Of a stretch of DNA of 64,000 nucleotides, positions 31,993 through 41,989 are shown in pieces. Position numbers and translations under genes: made by a program. This stretch comes from Rheum nobile. Taxonomy: Eukaryota > Streptophyta > Magnoliopsida > Caryophyllales > Polygonaceae. The notes below the pieces were generated by a model. That model made no database searches, had not been told where the DNA came from, and saw only the letters and a program-made list of their open reading frames with translations. Each line of letters begins with the position of its first letter. Position 1 is the stretch's first letter. The stretch lies in contig WOAB01000893.1 in NCBI GenBank assembly GCA_027886185.1, positions 4,588,001 through 4,652,000 on the forward strand. The letters run 5' to 3'.

Positions 31993-32745
31993 TCATGTAA
32001 TACCACTTAATCCAGAACACAACACATACTTACTATTAGGAGGGTGTTTCTTATGATCAAACATCTTAAATATCACCCTATCACCCCCATACTTCACAAA
32101 CACAATACATCTACTCATAATGATTCGGATGTTAGCAGTCTTAAGAAAAGGCCTACCTAACAGTATAGGGGGCTCATGCATGTCATAACCAATGTCTAAC
32201 ACCACAAAATCAACAGAAAAAATCATCTTATTAACCTTCACAAGAACATCCTCAACTATTCCTTTCGGATAAGCTTTGGATCCATTCGCAAATTGAATAA
32301 CTAAATCAGTTTCAAGCATAGGTCCAAGATCTAGCAATTGATACATAGAGTAGGGTAACACATTAATAGATGAGCCTAAGTCTATCATACAGTGATCAAA
32401 CCTAGAGTAACCTATATCACAAGGAATACTAACCATGTCAGGGTCACTACACTTTTCAGGCAAACGCCTTCCGAATACAGCAGACACATGTTCATTCAAA
32501 TTAATTATTCTTGTCAATTTCTTCCTCGTCCTAGGCCAGCATAAACATCTCATATATTTAGCAAATTTAGGCACAACATGCATCAGATTAAGTAAAGAGA
32601 GATTTACCTTATGCTCACCTATGGAGTTGCGCGGCTTCATATCGGGCTCCGACTTCTTCTTCACTTTCAGCTTCTTAGGAAAGTGAGGAGGTGGCTTCTT
32701 TGGATCACGAGGTGGAGGAGTGTAATCAACAGGGATCACTTCCAA
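31993..32745 (-). CDS. Element C Athila-type aspartic protease region
   Basis: About 250 codons without an internal stop. N-terminal residues 1-45 are basic and Pro-rich (PPPRDPKKPPPHFPKKLK). A conserved pre-protease block follows (LNEHVSAVFGRRLPEKCSDP). The protease has active-site MIDLGSSINVLPYS with Asp in DLGS, then VEDVLVKV and ILLGRPFLKT near the C-terminus. This is the retropepsin fold of Gypsy elements, normally cut from a Gag-Pol polyprotein. Here no gag precedes it: the coding region abuts the 5' LTR near 32815, so there is no evident start or gag partner. The intact frame suggests recent loss of the rest of the element. Confidence 0.82.
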   Translation of the reverse strand: MEVIPVDYTPPPRDPKKPPPHFPKKLKVKKKSEPDMKPRNSIGEHKVNLSLLNLMHVVPKFAKYMRCLCWPRTRKKLTRIINLNEHVSAVFGRRLPEKCSDPDMVSIPCDIGYSRFDHCMIDLGSSINVLPYSMYQLLDLGPMLETDLVIQFANGSKAYPKGIVEDVLVKVNKMIFSVDFVVLDIGYDMHEPPILLGRPFLKTANIRIIMSRCIVFVKYGGDRVIFKMFDHKKHPPNSKYVLCSGLSGIT

Positions 32746-32814
32746 AGGATATTCACCAAAAAATGACCCGCAAAATTTTGTCCAAACCTGCGGACGCTGG
32801 TTCTCGACTTTCCA

Positions 32815-34196
32815 TTTTAGTCGTATCGCCTGATCAAAATAATCCTAACAAACCTAAACTAGTAGAATAGGCAAGTAAGGGTCGAATCCCACATAGAATC
32901 AAATACTATTCCAATGATGTAATTGTATACCAATAAGTAACCAAGGGGGTTTCGGTTTAAAAACAAACAAAATAAATAAAAGCAAAGACTTGAAATCAAA
33001 TCGGGAAAATAGCTCAGCCAAACAAATATCCACACTTCAGATTGATAGATCGATCATTGATTATTCCTAGTCCTCAATACTCATGAATGTCCTAATCCCT
33101 GTTCTGATATAGTTATCATTCCAACCAGTCCTGATAACCCTAACTATCAAATAACCTAGAAGACCTTATAGATTGAATCTAACAGCAGTAATGAATTCAA
33201 GAATAGATAGGTACATGCAAGTGTAGCAAACAGTCATACAATTGCATGCAATTAATTCTCTACACAAACTAAGGGATCAAGATTCTCAAACAGTCTCCTC
33301 CAATCCTTAATAGTATGATCAATAACAATCTCAATAGGTTGTATAGAAAAGGAGAACCAATAGCGTAATACTAATCTTCTCTATATTGTCAGGCTAGAGG
33401 GAACTACTATTATCAATCTATTTGATATCCTAATCAACAAATCAAGGGGAATCGATATACGATCAATGAGATTAAGCACGAGAGAGAATTAAAACAATCA
33501 TAGAAAGAGTAAAGAAATAACCTCACAATCAAATCAACCAAAGGCTTCAATTGTCTGCCTGAGCAAAAGGTGCAAAAAACAACAATGAAAACTGAATCTG
33601 AATGAATAATGAAAAGTCTGCTAGGGAAATCATGTTAAATAACCTAACCCTAAAACAAAAGGGAAAAGATAACGAAAACAATCCTAAAAGGAAAATAACA
33701 TAAAGTACGAAATAATAACAGAAAATAAAAATCAAAAATAATAAAAATAAGGAACTTCGAAAAATCCCGTGCGGCTTCGCTCCGTGCCATTTCGCGATCG
33801 CAGAAAGAATTCCGCGGTCGCGGAAATTAGAATGTTGCTCTCGACCTCTAGCGCTGGGGGAATTTTCCGCGGTCGCGGCACATTTTCCGCGGTCGCGGAA
33901 AATTGTTGTTCTCACTCCGTCTTCTCGAATTAGCCGCGATCTCTTTCCTTCGTCGCCCGCGGTCGCGGCATCTCCTTTCTTCTCCTTGTGTGGCTCTTTC
34001 TTCTACTCTTCCTTCGGCTCCTCAAGGGGTCTACTCCTCGTCTTCTGAATGTCTTCATTTAAGCTTCTCCAAACCACCAAATCCACACTTCTTCTCCTCA
34101 ACTCCATACTCCACAGTTGTGCTCTAAACCCATACAAATGACACCCTAAACACCGGTAATAACTCCTAGATAAGCACTATAAAGTAGAGCTGATCA
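32815..34196 (-). repeat. Element C 5' LTR (1382 bp), PBS side truncated
   Basis: Matches the 3' LTR from TTTTAGTCGTATCGCC to TGATCA but lacks the terminal TGACAGG. The adjacent sequence (GACGCTGGTTCTCGACTTTC) contains no PBS. The deletion joins U5 to the protease coding region. Confidence 0.85.
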
Positions 34197-34414
34197 CTAC
34201 ACTCAATCTCTTTTGAGTATCTATCCTATGATTTCCTTTCGGGATTTTGTGCAATTCAACAAGGGTGTGCACCCTTCGCTTCCACGGAAGAAAAGCCATC
34301 ACTTTGGCGCTTCAAGAAACCTCGAAGACATTGCGAGATGCAAGCTTGGAGCTTGGCTTGACTATGTTGCGTTTCAGGGCACTTGCGAACTTGACAACGA
34401 AGACTTTCGCATCG
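34197..34414 (+). repeat. Element A 3' LTR, segment 3 (end)
   Basis: ACTCAATCTCTTTTGAGTAT onward matches 15230-15451 and ends TTCGCATCG (CATCA in the 5' LTR). It is followed by TSD GACTT. The first five bases are the CTACA duplication from element C. Confidence 0.9.
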
Positions 34415-34425
34415 GACTTCCAACA

Positions 34426-34678
34426 CACTTTCAAATAACTTTTATTTATCCAATATTGTCGAGTCGATTTGAAATTCATGTATTTTTCCTCTCTTTTATT
34501 TCGGTAAGAAATGGTGCCAATAAGTTTGTTTCGTCATAAAAAATGGCAGAAACAAATTACCATCATTATTTTGGGTTTTTTCCCCTCGGGTAAAAACTAA
34601 AAATCGAAACAATCGAGTTAAGATAACTACTTTAGCTAATAAACTAGTATAGTGCCCGTGTCAAGCACAGGATATTAA
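34426..34678. other. Non-genic spacer right of the TRIM nest
   Basis: No gene. It contains CTAGTATAGTGCCCGTG at about 34653, related to the repeat head near 4790. It ends at the TAA target of the Tourist-like MITE. Confidence 0.55.
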
Positions 34679-34863
34679 GGGTGTGTTCGGTGAGTGGTAT
34701 TTGGGGGTTGAAGTGAGATGAAATGAGTTTAAGTTAGGGGGTAGTTTAAGCAAAAACTTAATCTAGGGAGGAGGACATTAGGCAAAAGGGGTAGTTTAAG
34801 TAGGAGTTGAAGTGGATATTTAAACTTCAACCCACTTAAACTCAAACATAGCCGAACAGAGCC
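34679..34863. mobile_element. Tourist-like (PIF/Harbinger) MITE, 185 bp
   Basis: Ends GGGTGTGTTCGG and, reverse-complemented, GGCTCTGTTCGG (10 of 12 identical), flanked on both sides by TAA (34676-34678 and 34864-34866). Three-base TWA duplications and GGSYSTGTT-type ends are PIF/Harbinger traits. Internal GTAGTTTAAG and ACTTCAACCCACTTAAACT arms extend the fold-back. No coding capacity. Confidence 0.85.
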
Positions 34864-34866
34864 TAA

Positions 34867-36493
34867 GTATTTTAAATTACAATTTTTCTAACCTATAACT
34901 TTAAGAATTAATATTTTTAAATATTAAACATATTTTATTTTATTTTTAATTTAATGTATTTTATAGTGTTTTTATTTTGGTTTGAGGGTTTAGTTTCTAA
35001 ATTTGAAATTCTCAACATATGTCTTGGGGATAGGTTAGAAAATTTAATAAAATGATATCAAAATCATCTAAAAATTGTAAATTAATATTTGGTTTGGATC
35101 ATCAAAATAATAAGTTTGATAGTTTATATATATACTATTATGTTATTTTAAACTGAAAAACAAATATTTCATATGGTTCGATTTTTTCAAACTAATTTGT
35201 TTTCATTTATCGATTGTGTATTTGATCTTAGATATCTACTTTTTGAAATAGAGATATTATTTATACGTAACAAGTAACAACTTAAAGTATAAATCTATTA
35301 AATTTTTTAAATATAGATTTTGATTTGATCATAAAAAAATGTATATCAATTTTTCGGTTGGATCATCAAAATGATAAGTTTGATAGTTTATATACTATTA
35401 TGTTATTTTAAACTACAAAACAAATATTTCATATGATTCAATTTTTTCAAAACTAGTTTGTTTTCATTTACCGATTTTATATTTGAATTTCGATATCTAC
35501 TTTTTGAAATATAGATTTATTTATGGGGTTATACAAATCCTCCTATATAAAAATGCTAGTAAATTGATAATTCGTATGGATTTATAAAAGCATATAACGG
35601 TATATAAATTTACGTAACAATTTAAACCATTGCATGTAATATTATTTTTCTTCTTTTATTTTGTTATAAGTCAAATGTATTTATCCTTTGAACGTACAAA
35701 GCTTATAAGAGTAAGATTTAACAAATAATAATAATAAAAAATCTAAGAAATTGAGATTATGTTTGATAAAATTATTACTTAATCAAATTTATAATTAAAT
35801 GGAAAAATTAATATATCTTAAAATGAATATTAATATATAATTGAATAAAAGATTATATAAACTCTCGTAATACCAAATAATAATTATTGATTAACTACAA
35901 ATTATACAACTACTCACAATGTCATATATCGGTAATTTTATTTTAATAATCTTATTATTCTTTTTGGACTAATGGAATATTTTTAAAGGAGATAAACTTT
36001 TTAGATTATATTTTTTTAAGGGCTTGAAGTGGTAATACCATGTATATAGATTGTGATGAATTGTAACTGCCGTGGTTTGATATCTTTTTCCAAGATTTGT
36101 AAGTATTTTATCTATTTATTAATTTTCTAATGTATTTTTAAAGTAATTAAATAAAACTAAATAAATTTATTAAAATAAATAAAGTTTAATGTATAATTAA
36201 ACGGGATCAACTCTCATAATTTTTTTTTAAAGTTGGATGATGTGACGGATGATGGTTGGATGATGATGAGTTGATGACACTTAGTACTCATTTGGTTGAA
36301 TATAAGAAGTGTAATTCCTAGGAAATTATTTCATGTGAAATTATATCATGGGAATTTGAATTCATGTGAATTGGTAAATCATGTTTGGTTAAAATCTAAA
36401 TCATAGAAAATATGCGGGAAGAAAATCTTACATACCCCTCCCTAGATGATTGAAATTCTTGTGTTTTGCAGGAATTGAAAATCACATGAATTA
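34867..36493. other. AT-rich non-genic spacer
   Basis: No coding frame. It holds the 262-bp tandem duplication listed separately and, at about 36285-36480, a CATGTGAAT/GGAATTG-rich segment that resembles Tourist-type MITE DNA, but no clear termini could be set. Confidence 0.5.
35088..35520. repeat. Two-copy tandem duplication, period about 262 bp
   Basis: GGATCATCAAAA at 35097 recurs at 35359. Both copies continue with TAAGTTTGATAGTTTATATA, ACAAATATTTCATATG and ATCTACTTTTTGAAATA, at roughly 85% identity. Confidence 0.85.
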
Positions 36494-36613
36494 GAACGTG
36501 ATGCTGACACGTATGATTTAAACCTCTCCTTTAGTAGATATATATCTACTAAACGAGCACTTAAGCGAATTGAACGTGATGCTGACACGTAAGATTTAAA
36601 CCTCTCCTTTAGT

Positions 36614-36671
<58 letters not shown>
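36494..36671. repeat. 78-bp duplication followed by a (TA)n microsatellite
   Basis: GAACGTGATGCTGACACGTA through CCTCTCCTTTAGTAGATATA occurs at 36494 and again at 36572. The second copy runs into about 28 TA dinucleotides ending at 36671; the first copy has only a short TATATAT, so the microsatellite grew from that seed. Confidence 0.93.
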
Positions 36672-36674
<3 letters not shown>

Positions 36675-36769
36675 TAGCTTCATGTGAGGAACACCCTTAG
36701 GGTGAAACGTGATGAGCATTCTAGGCCATTCATTTTAATATTATCATATATCCTACCACACTAAATCCC

Positions 36770-36908
36770 GGTCAATGGTCAGCGTTGACCGGTCAACGGT
36801 CAACGTTGATCCGTCAACGGTCAATGTTGACCAGTCAACGGTCAACGTTGACCAGTCAACGGTCAACGTTGATCAGTCAATGGTCAGCGTTGACCGGTCA
36901 ACGATCAG
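36770..36908. repeat. Array of GTCAACG/CGTTGAC palindromic repeats (W-box cores)
   Basis: Alternating GGTCAACGTTGACC-like palindromes on an approximately 21-bp period. About 15 TTGAC cores (both strands) fall in 139 bp. TTGAC(C/T) is the core recognised by plant WRKY factors, but palindromic satellite origin is equally possible. The open frame across it only reads a repeated VDxSTVN peptide and is not a gene. Confidence 0.85.
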
Positions 36909-36954
36909 ATTTTTTAATTTTTTTTATTTAATTTTTTTTTTCATTATAAAATTT

Positions 36955-37602
36955 GTATGAAAAGAATTGAACAATTAGTTCTTAAAGTTGAACAATTATA
37001 TGCTTAAAGTTGCACAATTAAAATTCGAACAATATTAAAGTTGAACTATTGTATCTTAAAGTTGAACAATTTCATTTTTATAGTTCGACAACTGTGTTCA
37101 CTATATATATAAATTTGAACAATTGTCTCTTAATGTTGAACAATTTCATTTTTTAAATAATTTTTTAGTTGTGCATGGCTATTTTTGCCGTTTTTTTATT
37201 TTTATTTTCCTACACATTTAGGATTTAGGGTCTATGTTTTGAACATTTTTTAGTTGTGTTATGTTTATATTACATTATAAACAAAACTTTAAGTTTATTT
37301 GACAATTGTTAAAATTTTAATGAAGTATTGTCCAATCTATCTTTTGTTATAAGTTTGAATTTTCATGCAATTTAAATTGTTCAACTTTTCTGGTTCAGTT
37401 GTACAACTTTATATATTGTTAAAAAAGTTGTTCAACTTGTATGATACAATTGTTCAATTTAACAGAGAATTTTTCAATTTTTTAGAAACAATTTTATGAG
37501 GAAAGCGTGTAAGGAAACAAAAAATAATTAAAAATGTTTTATCCTGAAAAAAAATTGTCCAAAACGAATTTCACTAATATACCATTTTGTCCGTGAACAG
37601 GT
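36955..37602. repeat. Degenerate GTTGAACAATT / AATTGTTCAAC repeat region, left part
   Basis: GTTGAACAATT words in one orientation (36963-37145), then the inverted form AATTGTTCAAC (37375-37560). The last 180 bases are a diverged copy of the 254-bp unit found at 38009-38889. This looks like the fold-back subterminal region of an unclassified DNA transposon or a satellite-like array. Confidence 0.65.
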
Positions 37603-37997
37603 GCAACGGGGTGCCTTCCGCGTGTCTTATGTTCCCACTGATGGCCAGCTGGCAGACATACTCACTAAACCGCTGCTGCGCCCTCGCTTTGATTATCTCC
37701 TGTCCAAGTTGAACTTGTCGTCTCGATAGTTCAACTTGCGGGGGCATATTAGTGAAATTCGTTGGTTAATTTCAATCATTTATTTTAATCACAATTCAGT
37801 TATTTTCATTTGACTATTTCCTCCTGAATCTTAGCCACTAGGATAAATATTGTTAGTGTGGCTGTTAGTGCTGAGAACTAGTAGGCTTATTGTTAGCAAC
37901 GTTCTCTTAATCAGTTAGTATCTTCCTGTATAAATTTGGTATTCATCAATGGAAATAAATAAGCTTCTTTTCAATACTCTTATACCTTAGTCAAAAC
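37603..37997 (+). mobile_element. 3' end of an Ale/Retrofit-like Copia element
   Basis: Begins inside the RNase H C-terminus: GAFRVSYVPTDGQLADILTK, then KPLLRPRFDYLLSKLNLSSR and a stop at about 37728. A PPT (TTGCGGGGGCAT) follows, and then a short LTR of about 250 bp (TTAGTGAAATTCGTTGG to TTAGTCAAAACA). Short LTRs and this C-terminus are typical of Ale/Retrofit elements. The 5' part is missing. The fragment is embedded in the 254-bp tandem array, implying insertion before or during amplification. Confidence 0.78.
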
Positions 37998-38008
37998 AGA
38001 TGTGTAAT

Positions 38009-38889
38009 TATAAAAATAAAATTGTTCAACTTTAAGATACAATTGTTCAACTTTTTTGGTATAATTGTTAAACTTTATATATTGTTCAGAAAACATTGTT
38101 CAACTTTTAACATACAATTGTTCAAATTTAATAGGGAATTGTTCAACTTTTTTAATTATAATTTTATGATAAAAACGTGTAGAAATACAACAAAAAAAGG
38201 AAGAAAATAATTTGCCCCAAAAAAAAACTAAAATTTGCCTAGTGAAACAGTCTAACCATAAAAATGAAATTGTTCAACTTTAAGATACAATTGTTCAACT
38301 TTGTTCGTACAATTGTTCAACTTTATATATTGTTCAAAAAACATTGTTCAACTTTTAACATACAATTGTCCAAATTTAATAAGGAATTGTTCAACTTTTT
38401 TAATTATAATTTTATGATAAAAACGTGTAGAAAAACAAGGGGAAAAAAAGGAAGAAAAAAATTTGCCCAAAAAAAAATAAAAATAAAATTTTCTTACTGA
38501 AACAGTCGTCTAACCATAAAAATGAAATTGTTCAACTTTAAGATACAATTGTTCAAATTTTTTGGTATAACTGTTAAACCTTATATATTGTTCAAAAAAT
38601 ATTATTCAACTTTTAACATACAATTGTTCAAATTTAATAAGGAATTGTTCAACTTTTTTAATTACAATTTTATGATAAAAATGTGTAGAAAAACAAGAAA
38701 AAAAAAAGAAGAAAAAAACTTGCCCAAAAAAATAAAAAATAAAATTTGCTTAGTGAAACAATCGTCTAACCATAAAAATGAAATTGTTCAACTTTAAGAT
38801 ACAATTGTTCAACTTTGTTCGTACAATTGTTCAAAAAAATTTGTTCAACTTTTAATATACAATTGTTAAAATTTAATAGGAAATTGTTC
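38009..38889. repeat. Tandem array, 3.5 units of about 254 bp
   Basis: ATTGTTCAACTTTAAGATAC starts units at 38021, 38269, 38527 and 38783. Each unit has ATATTGTTCA, TTTTATGATAAAAACGTGTAG and a run of A with GCCCAAAAA. Open frames of 62-91 codons across the units (LFNFKIQLF...) are by-products of the repeat and have no gene support. Confidence 0.92.
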
Positions 38890-39312
38890 AAGGCACCGAC
38901 GCGTTAATGCCACAACACTCAAGCATCGACCATGCTTCGATTCCAAGACATTTATGCGCACATCTATATCCAAGCCTCTAAGGCTTTTATCCTCTTTGTA
39001 TTTTTGGTTATTTAGTTTCTTTAGTCTAGTCTTGCCTTAGTGAGTGTGAAGAGCCATTTGCACATGGGCTTCAACTCACTAAGGCCCATTAAAAGCTTTC
39101 CCTTGATGGCTTGATGCCTAGACTATTTAAAGTCATCTTTGGCTTCCTTGTTCATTTGATTGAAGATTATAGAAGTGGATATTTTCCTTAAGTTGAGTAT
39201 ATCTCCCTAAGGCCTTCCACTTACTTCTATCAACCCCAAGCATTCAAATCTCTCATTCTTCCTCTCAATCTCTTTCGAATCTCACAAACAAACATTCTCA
39301 AGTTAAGAACAA
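38890..39312 (+). repeat. Element D 5' LTR (left-truncated; right end not determined)
   Basis: Aligns with 63587-64000 at about 97% by eye (13 or so differences in 420 bp), as far as the window allows. It contains TATTTAAAG at 39124-39132 (possible TATA region) and a pyrimidine-rich AATCTCTCATTCTTCCTCTC downstream. Confidence 0.85.
39124..39132 (+). promoter_or_regulatory. Putative TATA element of the D LTR
   Basis: TATTTAAAG in the LTR, repeated at about 63813-63821 in the 3' LTR. Position and AT content fit a core promoter; there is no other evidence. Confidence 0.45.
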
Positions 39313-39928
39313 GTTAGATCCAGCCAAGGAACCTCCAAGAGAGGTTCCCTTGGCCATCTTGACACGCGTCACCGGCATCCCTAGCAAGGGCCGGCCTCTA
39401 CACCTCGTCCGCCGCCAGCCACACCTCCTCTCGGCAACCCCTCGGCTCTCCCCTCTTCCTCTCGGTCGTGAGTCTCTCCCAAGCTCCATTGGAGGACTAG
39501 CAAGCTCAAGAAGGAAGGAGAAGTCTAGCTTGGCCACGATCTAGCTTACCGGGAAGAGCCAAAGCCCAAGCTAAGTCCCCTTTCTCCTCTTTCAAATTCA
39601 GTTTTTATGCTTATTTTCTTAGCTTGCATGAGTTCTCTTCTTGCTTCCATGTGTTTATGCTCATTTCTTCTCTTGCTAGCTTGAAAATTTTCTTGTTTCT
39701 TCATGTTTTTGTGTTCAGTTTTACTTTGTTTCCATGCCTTTTTTGCTTGTTTTCATGCTAGCTTAGTGTTTATTTTAGGTACCTTGTTCATCCCTCCCAA
39801 ACCCACCCTCAAAAACCATGAAAAATTAGCTTTCCGCCGCCCACCGCCGGCGACCGGACCACCGCGTCCGCCGCCTTGCTGCCACCAACCCTCACCCTAT
39901 AGCCACCATCACTATCCCCCTATGCCAG
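39313..39928 (+). other. Element D LTR continuation and leader, first part
   Basis: No gene. TTGCTTG- and TTCATG-rich leader sequence, interrupted by element E at 39929; the last five bases, GCCAG, are its TSD. Confidence 0.6.
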
Positions 39929-41307
39929 TGACGGGGCTAGAAATGCGCAATGCAAATATCGTTGATTAGCCTAGTCAAAGTAAATGTCCTAACAGACCTA
40001 CTAAACAGATGTATAGTAAGCAAGTAAGGGTCGAACCCACAGGGAAGATCTGATGCAGTATGCAATTGGGATTGACAAGTAACAATAAAGGGGGGTTTTA
40101 GTAATCAAGCAGAGCAAAGCAAACAAGTTTAGTTGATGAGAAAATATGATTGGGAAAGTAGTCCTACTAGAACGAGATCCACAATACAGAGATATAATTT
40201 GATCACAGAAATCTATTCAATCCAAGTTCTTTTACTATTCTTATAGTTGTTCCCACCCTGATCTTAAGTACTACCAATTCTCACAGTTGTTGATAGACTT
40301 ATTACTATATCAATGGAAAAGTACTACCAATTCTCACAGTTGTTGATAGACTTTACCAGTAACAAAGCAATAGCAATGCACACAAGGATATAGGATACAT
40401 GCAAATAGAAGAAAACCTTACTACTTAACATGCAAATGATTCTCACTCACGATTGCACGCTCGTATTCCACTATACGCAACAATCGTGTATGCTACTAGA
40501 TATGCACTCGTATTCCACTATATGCAAATCCTAGCAATTGATAAAAAGTATTCAACCTAGTTGATCAGGCTAAGAGGAATAACAATAAATCAGTATTCAG
40601 TATAACCAAGAGAATCAAACCAACACTTATAAGAATAAGAACAAGGAATAGAAATCTCACAAACACATCAACTGTATTGCTTCAAACGTCTAGTAGAACA
40701 AAGGGGAGGTTAGTTCTCCATTCAGATGAGAATGAAAAACTAATGAAAAGTAAACTGCGTAATGTAAAAGTAGTCTCTCTGGGGCGTGTCTCTTTTCTCA
40801 AGACCTAGGAAGAAGTCTTATATAAGTTTTTGGAAAACTAGGTTAAAACTAACGAGAATAACAAAGGAAACAAAATAATAAAATTAAGGAAATCCGAAAA
40901 TGCATAAAAGGAAATAAATGTCTTCTGGCCGCGAGGCGTTGAACACGGCCACCGCGGGGCTTCAGGCTCCCACCGCGGGGCGGTGGCTTCCTCTTGGCGC
41001 GACCCTCAATCTTCACTTAGAACCACCTCCGGGTCACGGTGGCTCTGGCGCGGGGCGCTGAAACTCGCCCGCCTTCTTCAGCTCTTCTTCTCATCTGCTC
41101 TTCCTTACTACCAAGTATTGGTAGTCTTCTCCAAGTAAACTCTAGCAGATCCTCATCTTTATCATCTCCATCTAAGCTGTAAATCCCTGGATATCTTCAC
41201 TTCTCTCCACAACTTCTGGGTTACAGACTTAGCCACAAAACTCATCCTGAACTCCTCCAAATTATGCTAATAACTGCTAGTAAAGGTGCATGAAATGACA
41301 CCTATCA
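39929..41307 (-). repeat. Element E 3' LTR (1379 bp)
   Basis: Plus-strand TGACGGGGCTAGAAATGCG to ACACCTATCA. A 56-bp segment (GTACTACCAATTCTCACAGTTG...) is duplicated within it near 40268 and 40322. It has GC-rich CCACCGCGGGGCGGTGG-type motifs at 40955-41060. Confidence 0.93.
40818..40826 (-). promoter_or_regulatory. Putative TATA box of the E LTR
   Basis: CTTATATAA on the minus strand; the same sequence is at 47852-47860 in the 5' LTR. A plausible core promoter given its place inside the LTR. Confidence 0.5.
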
Positions 41308-41323
41308 AATTCCCCCATACTTA
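41308..41323 (-). promoter_or_regulatory. Element E polypurine tract
   Basis: On the minus strand TAAGTATGGGGGAATT directly before the 3' LTR. It primes plus-strand DNA synthesis. Element C has TAAGCATGGGGGAGTT at the same place. Confidence 0.85.
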
Positions 41324-41989
41324 GACCTTTACTCGTCCCGAGTAAGCTAAAGAAAAACCTACTCTCTCAATCAAACACCAAGGTCTCAGGAAGTACAAGA
41401 AAATATGACACCAGCAACTACAACGTATCAATAATAAGCTCCAGACAACCAAAACAAGTGATACAAAGATAATTCTAATCCTAACTCCAATCTAGCTCCT
41501 TATTGCTCCAGAGTGGCCTACCCGAGTCCTCCTTATGACTCCTCTTCTTATGACGCCTCGCCAAGAATAATGAGAAATCCTAGAATCACTCTTCTTCTTT
41601 TACGCTCATCTTGCCTAGGCGCCCTCTCGGGTTTTCACCTAGCCACTCATTTCATTTTGCTAGATATCTCACATATACTCGCATTACTCCAGTCCATTTT
41701 TGCACCGGTCTATACCAGTCGGACTACCTGCTTTTTACCTAAACCGCCCTTTCGGGTTTTCAGCTCATCCTAGGATTTTGATTGCCTTTTTTCACATCTT
41801 TTTGGCTTTTTTTTTTAAAATAAAATACTCGAACGGAAATTATATAACACAAAACAAAACAACGCTATATACATAATACACTAGCTAGATAGATAGCAAG
41901 TCTAAATCCCTCCCCCATACTTAAACCGAACATTGTCCTCAATGTAGAAAAGAGAACAAGCAAATGAAATAGGGGAAGGAGAAATAAAC
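41324..41989 (-). other. Element E 3' untranslated region
   Basis: No gene. It contains paired CCTAGGCGCCCTCTCGGGTTTT and CCGCCCTTTCGGGTTTT blocks, also seen in element C at 31050-31200, so they are conserved across the two families. Confidence 0.7.

Larger units (their letters stand above)
29279..34196 (-). mobile_element. Athila-like Gypsy element C, non-autonomous (protease only)
   Basis: Two LTRs (29279-30667 and 32815-34196) in minus orientation. A PPT lies beside the left one (TAAGCATGGGGGAGTT on the minus strand), and the only gene is an Athila-type protease at 31993-32745. Gag, RT and integrase are absent, and no PBS is found beside the 5' LTR. The 3' UTR motifs (CCTCGAGTAAGCTAAA, CCGCCCTTTCGGGTTTT) are shared with element E, so both belong to one clade. 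TSD CTACA is at 29271-29275 and 34197-34201, with three unexplained bases TAA (29276-29278) at the left junction. Confidence 0.85.

Noticed and set aside
38022..38797. Three related frames of 62-91 codons
   Set aside because: They are by-products of the 254-bp tandem array; the unit length is not consistently a multiple of three and the codons are AT-biased noise.
39313..39928. PBS of element D
   Set aside because: I looked for Met, Asp, Lys and Arg tRNA-type sequences after the LTR and found none convincing.
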